15,003 bases of DNA. Origin: Acanthaster planci (lineage: Eukaryota; Echinodermata; Asteroidea; Valvatida; Acanthasteridae). The stretch covers positions 1,119,955 through 1,134,957 of the forward strand of contig NW_019091495.1 in the NCBI RefSeq assembly GCF_001949145.1, written 5' to 3'. Positions 9,803 through 15,003 of this stretch are shown here, piece by piece (positions within the stretch are counted from its first letter, which is position 1; every line of letters starts with the position of its first letter). Below the pieces are notes generated by a model that worked only from the letters and a program-made list of their open reading frames with translations, had not been told where the DNA came from and did no database searches. The position numbers and the translations under genes are program-made.

Positions 9803-12800
9803 TTAATCTGCGAACCGTCTTAGAAGTTCTGAAATTTGTGCTTCTGCTGTCTCAAAAATTAAGTGAGAAAAATTGACATCGTGCAAGGAGAGCAAAATGT
9901 CAGTAACGCTCTTTACAAATGGCTCAAGACATTGACCCTTATTTTTAAAAAGTAGACTTTTCGTTGCTTGCCTTTCATTTAACATGTACCATTAAAGAAT
10001 TGCATCAATCAAATCAAACTGATTCTTGCTTTAACTTCAAGTAATAAATCGGTTCCGGTCTACGTACAGTCGCTGGGAGGGGGGCGCACTTAGAACAGGA
10101 AAGTACGGGTCACGTGAGCAAGCGCCTCATCCAGTTCCGAGCTGAAAGACCCCTAAATAAATAACAAATAAAACTATTGTTTGTACAGTAAATAATATCA
10201 TCGTCAGAAAAAAATCAAAAAGTTTTAAAGGGTTCACTTTACAAAATAAGCTATACAATAAAACAAGCGGACACGCTAACGGGTTCTGTTTGGACAAGCT
10301 GTGTCCAATTTACTAGGCTACGTTTGGAAACAACACGTGTGCCTATGAAAGTTGCCCTAGCCAAGTCATTCAAAAGCGGTCTCTGTTATCAGCCAATATG
10401 AAGTTGTGAACTTACCGTAGAGCAGTAACTGGGAACGTTGAAATACTTGGAAGGGTCCTTGATCCCAGGGGAGTAGTTGACATATCCCGCTAAAATCAGC
10501 GTTTGTCCTAGAAACAGAACAATGCAACAAGAAATATTCCTTGATAGGCCTAAATTGTAAGCGTTTCAGGAAGTTTTGATCCCACACATTTGAAGAAAGA
10601 TTAACATAAAACCAATAAAGATGGAGTTATAACATTTCTCTTAGAAAATGAACTCTAGATTTTGTCGTGAACTACCAAACGAACGAAAAGACAACCTACG
10701 CACGGCTGTAATGTCTAATGTGGTTTGTGAAGACTCCAAAATGATTTATAGAGCGCTTGAAAGTACATATCGTATTTATTCATGGACATAAAATCGTGGC
10801 CTAAATCGTTCTTTGAGATATCATATCAAAAGTCAGATTCTTGGGGTCACTTCTCTGTACGCAGATACTCGTTAACTTTAGTGAAAAGAACCAATGTGAT
10901 CTAGATTGATTAATAGTTTGAAGCTTTATGACTCAAAATTAGCATCTGACGAGATTTGTCTCGAGATCAAAGACGGAAGTCCAACTTTGCGAAGTACGCC
11001 AGTAAAACACATACACATCATTTACATGCTTACTTCCTCCAAATGTTCCGAAGAGCGTTTCACCCACCGGGATACAGTCCCCCTCTGTGACAGACAGGGT
11101 CCCGTTAACTACATCACCTTCTACGTTTAGGCTGAAGCTGAAGGAATCCCCAGTGAGCTTGTTATCTCCAAGATAGAAAGGGCCATTATAGGTGGCGTTA
11201 CCTACATAGGAAAGACAGAATAAGGCCGTGTCTGAAACAGGCTTCTGCGGCTACGGCTAGTCTGTCTGTATTCACGTGTTACAACTGGCAGAGTCCCAGT
11301 CTCACAGCTAAAGACGCAACAAAAATAATAAGCAGCGACGAAGCCCTATGGACACAGGGCATGCTCATATGTCACGTGATTACAAAAATCCATGACGTAA
11401 GCTCAACAAACAGTGTCAAATGCTGTCAAGGTTTGGTGGTACCTCCCCGTCGTGGTGCAAACCTTATCGACATGAACCGACAGAAAAGACAAATGGAGTG
11501 TCTACCACTCTACCAACGCACTGTATTTAGTATGGGCAAGTCACAGCTCGCAGTATCGACTGAAAGCGCGGCGGATTCTGTATTACTACATGTACGAAGC
11601 TTTGTATGCATAAGAGATACAATAGGCCTATGTGATTTTTTCCGCTCCTTCTCGGGCTAAATATGTACTATGGTACGTACAACTACATATACTACATTCT
11701 TTTTTTATGGCACTATTGAGGTGTTCCACTGAAAGGGATCGTTGAGACGATCGGTGACAGATTGTCAATAATATGTCACCATCGTCTTGGAGTATTCGCT
11801 CGGGGAGCTACTTACTAGGAACGCAGTGGTCCATTGTCCTACTTGGGAGTGCTGTTTTCTGGCATGTCTTCAAAGTCAAGTTGATGGTGTACATGACCGC
11901 CTATTCGGGTTTGATAAAAAAAGAGAAAACTTTCACAAACATATCACAAAATGACAAAATGTGGCAAAAAATCAACGCCAATCGTGAACGGTACGCTTAA
12001 CTTTTCGTGAACACATACTGTAGTTTTACAGGAAGGAATCGCGCACATGTAATGGGATTGTTTAATAGGATTTGTACACGACGCACAGCTCTAGTTCCAT
12101 GTTACGATAACCTTCACCTCATTTGTTGAAGTATATAGAAGTAATTTCAACATTTTAGATGTTGAAGATTTCCATATTCATGAGGCAAAGCATGGTATCA
12201 TTCAAAGCCTGAATAAATTAGTAATACTAAGACAGCATAGGCGTGTCTCAATAGCTTTGTGTACAATGTATGCATCCCACTTTTCTATATTTTCTGAAGT
12301 AGATCGTTCCATGTTTAATGGCTCGTTCGGAATATAATTTGTTAACATTTTGTCAAAACATTGTTGGCGGGTGGTTTTGAAGGATACATTTTTGTACCGG
12401 TGTTCTACTAGCAAGAAGTGCCTTATGTGATAAAGCCCTCGTGCAACCGTTGATGAGAGTGTTTTCTAAGAATTGAAAAACTCCAACCCTCTTTTTTCTT
12501 CTAATGAAAAAAGGAATTAAAGTCTTGTTTGTGTTGTAACACATATTAATCTGTATGAAACATGGTAAGGGGCTGAATATCAACTACGTTTGCTATAAAA
12601 ATCCATGGCGTCACTTGACACTGTTAAGAGAGCTTGAAGCACTCCTGTTTATAACCCCAAAAACGTTTGGGATGGCAAAAATTGAAAAGTGTGGGGGAAG
12701 ATACCTGACGAGGAATTTCACGCGTTCTGACAAAGTGTGTTACAAGAAAGAAAGAAAGCAGTTTCCATTTTAACCTTATTGTAGTCCGTGATGGTTTGAT

Positions 12801-13438
12801 ATCTGGAACCCGAGGATTGAAGCAATGCAGCAGTTCGTCTGTTGGTGTAGTCAAAAGCCGCCTGCGAAGACTGCGTCACCGCCGTACCTTGTCCCGATTG
12901 GACGAAACCCACGATCTGACCTGGAAAGTATATACAAAAAGGGGTGGACTCTGGGGTAATTAACAAAGATTTTTCGGAAGTTATTTTTATTAACAGGTTA
13001 TTTATCTGATTATAAGCATTGCCAAAACGATCAGGCTCTACAAAGAGCTAAAGGAAGATATCGGTTCATGTTTATAAGTAGACATGCAACGGTTGTAGAG
13101 CTAGAGTGACCCTCTAAGAAAAATCGCGTAGAACCACGAAGGTATTGGTTAATAATGTGCACATTATCCTGGCAGCTTACAAAATATAAGAGTAGTCCCT
13201 CCCTCTTTCAAAAACTACTCGACAATTGTAAGATGCATAGGGGAGGTAACGAACAACGACAGTTTTCACTGAGTAGGTAGCAGGAAATTTAATTCAAACA
13301 TTGGAATGATTTTCTTGAGGTTGAAAGTTAAGACTCACCGTCGACGATTTCAAATTGGTCAGGGAAACAGCATTTCTTTTGGGCTTCACCCAATGCCACA
13401 GCGACCAGAAGCAGAAACAACACCGGTTTAATATCCAT
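9803..13438 (-). CDS. Ependymin-related secreted protein, gene C (6 exons, 212 aa), close duplicate of gene A
   Basis: The exons, in gene order, are 13339-13438, 12775-12920, 11816-11900, 11034-11201, 10416-10507 and 9803-9850. They total 639 nt with no internal stop; phases are 1, 0, 1, 1, 0. The signal peptide core is PVLFLLLVAVAL, followed by KCCFPDQFE. Cysteines are at 23, 24, 95, 108, 153 and 195. Sequons are NLT in exon 3, NAT and NGT in exon 4, and NYS in exon 5. The first ATG of gene A is TTG here, so the start is the ATG at 13438, matching the second ATG of A. Against A the differences are 3 of 48 residues in exon 2, 1 of 28 in exon 3, 12 of 55 in exon 4, 3 of 30 in exon 5 and 2 of 15 in exon 6. 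The exon 2 donor AAG|GTTAAA and exon 6 acceptor GAG|ACA share the weakness seen in A. Confidence 0.9.
9851..10415 (-). other. Intron 5 of gene C
   Basis: Phase-0 intron, donor ACG|GTAAGT, acceptor TTTTTGAG|ACA. The frame of exon 6 stays open upstream to 9985, as in gene A. The segment at about 10050-10115 (GGTTCCGGTCTACGTACAG and the G-rich run after it) matches the right end of the window at about 14806. Confidence 0.75.
11901..12774 (-). other. Intron 2 of gene C, long, no nested gene
   Basis: This 874-nt intron is homologous to 3005-3821. It differs by several small indels and an AAAG-type microsatellite expansion at the 5' end (minus-strand CTTTCTTTCTTTCTT near 12743-12757). No conserved frame is seen. 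Confidence 0.75.
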
Positions 13439-13488
13439 GATTACTGTCTTCAAGTTAGTGCTGAGCGGCGAGCTACCAAGGGCCAGAG

Positions 13489-13494
13489 TTTATA
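13489..13494 (-). promoter_or_regulatory. TATA-like box close to the gene C start
   Basis: The minus strand reads TTATAAAC about 51-56 nt upstream of the only usable ATG. It is conserved with 4544-4549 before gene A. From here a leader of about 25 nt would result. Confidence 0.45.
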
Positions 13495-13576
13495 ACACTT
13501 GACGGATCTATGATCAAACACAGTACCCCGCTACCGGCTCTGCCTTTATGTATGACTAAGCTGGTTTCAATCAACC

Positions 13577-13584
13577 TATTTATA
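13577..13584 (-). promoter_or_regulatory. Upstream TATA box of gene C
   Basis: The minus strand reads CTATAAATAGG, conserved with 4629-4636 before gene A. Which of the two boxes is used cannot be told from sequence. Confidence 0.55.
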
Positions 13585-13664
13585 GTGGACCTTTGACTCC
13601 TCTGGAGGGCAACGGTCTCGTGTTGGAATTGTTTGCTGATAAGTCCATGGAACGTGCCCCCTCC

Positions 13665-13683
13665 TTTTTTTTTTTTTTTTTTT
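13665..13683. repeat. Poly-T tract of 19
   Basis: A homopolymer run in the upstream region of gene C. The homologous run before gene A has 9 T (4716-4724). The minus strand carries poly-A. Confidence 0.9.
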
Positions 13684-13797
13684 GGTGACGGAAAACATCA
13701 GGTGACGTGAATATCAAAACGTAGGATATTTCGGATGATGAAATTTACTTGAGAAAGTTTCAAATTGTGAAGTACATTTTTGGAAGAAAACACACGT

Positions 13798-14024
13798 ATG
13801 GGCGTCGCGAGGGGAGGGCAAGAGGGATACTTGCCCCTTGAAAGAATGGGGGAACATTAAAAAAAAAGTTGGAAAAACAAGTAAATATTAAGAGGAGAGG
13901 AAATGGGATGAAAGTTCGGGATTTGCTTTAAATATATCACCACTAGCCCTAGCTTGCCCTCATGAAACTCTCCAGTCAATGGGGACAAAATGGTTTCCCC
14001 CCGAAAAATCCTGGCGACGCCCAT
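13798..14024. mobile_element. Short non-autonomous TIR element (MITE-like), copy 2
   Basis: A 227-bp counterpart of 4836-5071, bounded by ATGGGCGTCGC and GCGACGCCCAT. It has lost part of the C-rich run near 13997 and gained a few bases near its left end. There is no transposase. It is a shared insertion inherited through the block duplication, not a second insertion. Confidence 0.75.
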
Positions 14025-14410
14025 GCTCACATAGTGAGTTGTGGCATAATTTCTCTGATATGCACAGACATAGTTTCCGGCTTCCAATTACTGCATGATA
14101 ATGAAACTGAATGATACCGATAGTCTTTTTCAACCATACGCTTATTGAGAAATCCACACGCAGCGCAGTTTTTTCCACTATTGTAAAAAAAGCCTAAAAC
14201 ATTATCCAGTGGTCCAGTTCATTATGACCAAAGTAACACAATTTAACTTCAATTTTGTCGCTCGCCGAGGTTAGGTTTTATAAGGTGAAGCCGAACACAG
14301 GCGAAACAGTGAAGTAATGAACTTGTTCCAGCATAAGTGAATGGCGCCCACTATCAACTTTGATCAGAATTGAACAGCAAATGTAAAACATCATCTGGCC
14401 TATTTTCGCT

Positions 14411-14720
14411 AAACTAGAAATATGTGAACCCATATTAAACAGAAACAGAAGGTCATAAAACAGACCAAAATCGAGTACATTGTTATTTGATTATGCTAGA
14501 CCTGATTCCCTCTTGACTCAGTTCTCTAGCAAAGTTCTGAAAATCCACAACACGAAGAAAATATTGTTGGATTTCTTGATTCTATACTCTGTTTGCCTGA
14601 AAAAGAAAAAACAACGAATGAAGCACTGGCAGAAATATAAATGCATTGAAACAAATGAATAGAGCTCAAAATAACCGCTCACAAGGAAATGCTTATCGTT
14701 TTGCATTCATTTAAAAAGAC
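14411..14720. other. Spacer right of the duplicated block, no supported gene
   Basis: Unique AT-rich sequence. On the minus strand there is a strong acceptor-like site, a T-rich tract then CAG|GCAAAC (exon would begin at 14596). Just beyond it, TTTTCAGAACTT (near 14536-14547) recalls the TTTCAGAACTT inside exon 6 of genes A and C. It lies at roughly the place expected for the last exon of a fourth unit, but no frame resembles the A, B or C tail. A decayed or strongly diverged last exon is possible. Confidence 0.25.
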
Positions 14721-14850
14721 TGGACAAATATTTTACAGGTTTGTCCTAATCGAATTATGCAATCCCATAAAATGATTTTTGCCCTACATTCAGTATTAGT
14801 AAACCAGTTCCGGTCTCTGTGTAGTTGCTCAACGCGCACTCAGATTTAAC
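14720..14850 (-). other. Segment resembling intron 5 of genes A and C (edge of a fourth unit)
   Basis: The run from about 14756 (ATGCAATC, then AAAATGATTTTTGC) through AGTTCCGGTCT (14807-14817) to GCGCAC and TTTAACAGGA follows, in order, the segments at about 1136-1235 and 10000-10100 inside intron 5 of A and C. If real, a fourth ependymin-related gene continues to the right on the minus strand. Confidence 0.45.
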
Positions 14851-14960
14851 AGGATCGTTGAGGGCGCGCTAAGAATTAACAGGATCGTTGAGGGCACGCT
14901 TAGAATTAACAGGATCGTTGAGGGCGCGTTCAGAAGTAACAGGATTGCTGAGAGCGCAGG
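14821..14960. repeat. 30-bp tandem repeat, about 4.7 units
   Basis: Units begin at 14821 (diverged), 14851, 14881, 14911 and 14941 (partial). The core is AGGATCGTTGAGGGCGCGCT followed by an AGAATTAAC-like end. The first unit overlaps the segment related to intron 5 of genes A and C, where only one unit-like stretch (GCGCAC-TTAGAACAGGA) is present. The array therefore seems to have grown from intron sequence. Confidence 0.9.
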
Positions 14961-15003
14961 GTGCACCACTACAAATAAATTCCCATAGACAGCAGTGATA
15001 AAT

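Larger units (their letters stand above)
9016..14410. repeat. Large tandem-duplicated block, copy 2 (carries gene C)
   Basis: Collinear with 1-5455 in the same orientation, with all exons, introns, promoter boxes and the TIR element in matching order. Differences include one full 37-bp unit against five, a poly-T run of 19 (13665-13683) against 9 (4716-4724), and several small indels in introns 1, 2 and 3. The right end is at TATTTTCGCT (14401-14410). Confidence 0.9.

Noticed and set aside
13857-14178. Minus-strand frames with a MGVARIFRG-like start
   Set aside because: They are translated ends of the short TIR element, whose G-rich ends give such peptides by chance.
14480-14662. Plus-strand frame of 60 codons
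   Set aside because: Low-complexity lysine-rich sequence with no similarity to anything recognised; AT-rich chance frame.

Overview
The window reads as animal nuclear DNA. It is AT-rich and has no long continuous reading frames. Short coding blocks are bounded by GT...AG splice sites and separated by introns, and the spacers hold minisatellite and short inverted-repeat transposon debris. The coding blocks assemble into three complete, six-exon genes of the ependymin-related protein (EPDR) family. All three lie on the minus strand, head to tail. EPDRs are secreted, cysteine-bonded, often N-glycosylated proteins. From general knowledge, the family is expanded in marine invertebrates such as echinoderms, molluscs and lancelets. 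Together with the short-TIR transposon debris in the spacers, this suggests a marine invertebrate, perhaps an echinoderm. The species assignment is inference only.

Layout from left to right. Positions 1-197 hold a 37-bp minisatellite. Gene A (3' to 5' on the plus strand) spans 936-4508, with a 3' flank at 198-935, a promoter with two TATA-like boxes (4544-4636), and a short TIR element (4836-5071). Gene B spans 6133-8573 and is a divergent paralogue. A short spacer at 8574-9015 ends in a transposon-like fragment. Gene C spans 9803-13438, again with a 37-bp repeat unit (9016-9064), a 3' flank, two TATA-like boxes (13489-13584) and the TIR element (13798-14024). The right end (about 14700-15003) resembles intron 5 of genes A and C and carries a 30-bp tandem repeat. 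It is probably the edge of a fourth unit.

All three genes share the same intron phases (1, 0, 1, 1, 0). They share six cysteines: a CC pair after the signal peptide, two in exon 3, one in exon 4 and one in exon 5. They encode predicted proteins of 217 (A), 219 (B) and 212 (C) residues with no frameshift or premature stop. A and C are alike through introns and flanks (roughly 3% different in the 3' flank, roughly 10% around exon 4, by eye), although the more divergent B lies between them. The 3' flank of B also shares a diverged segment with those of A and C, so the whole locus looks like a multi-kilobase unit amplified in tandem. The products are probably related secreted proteins; nothing in the sequence shows their ligand or tissue.
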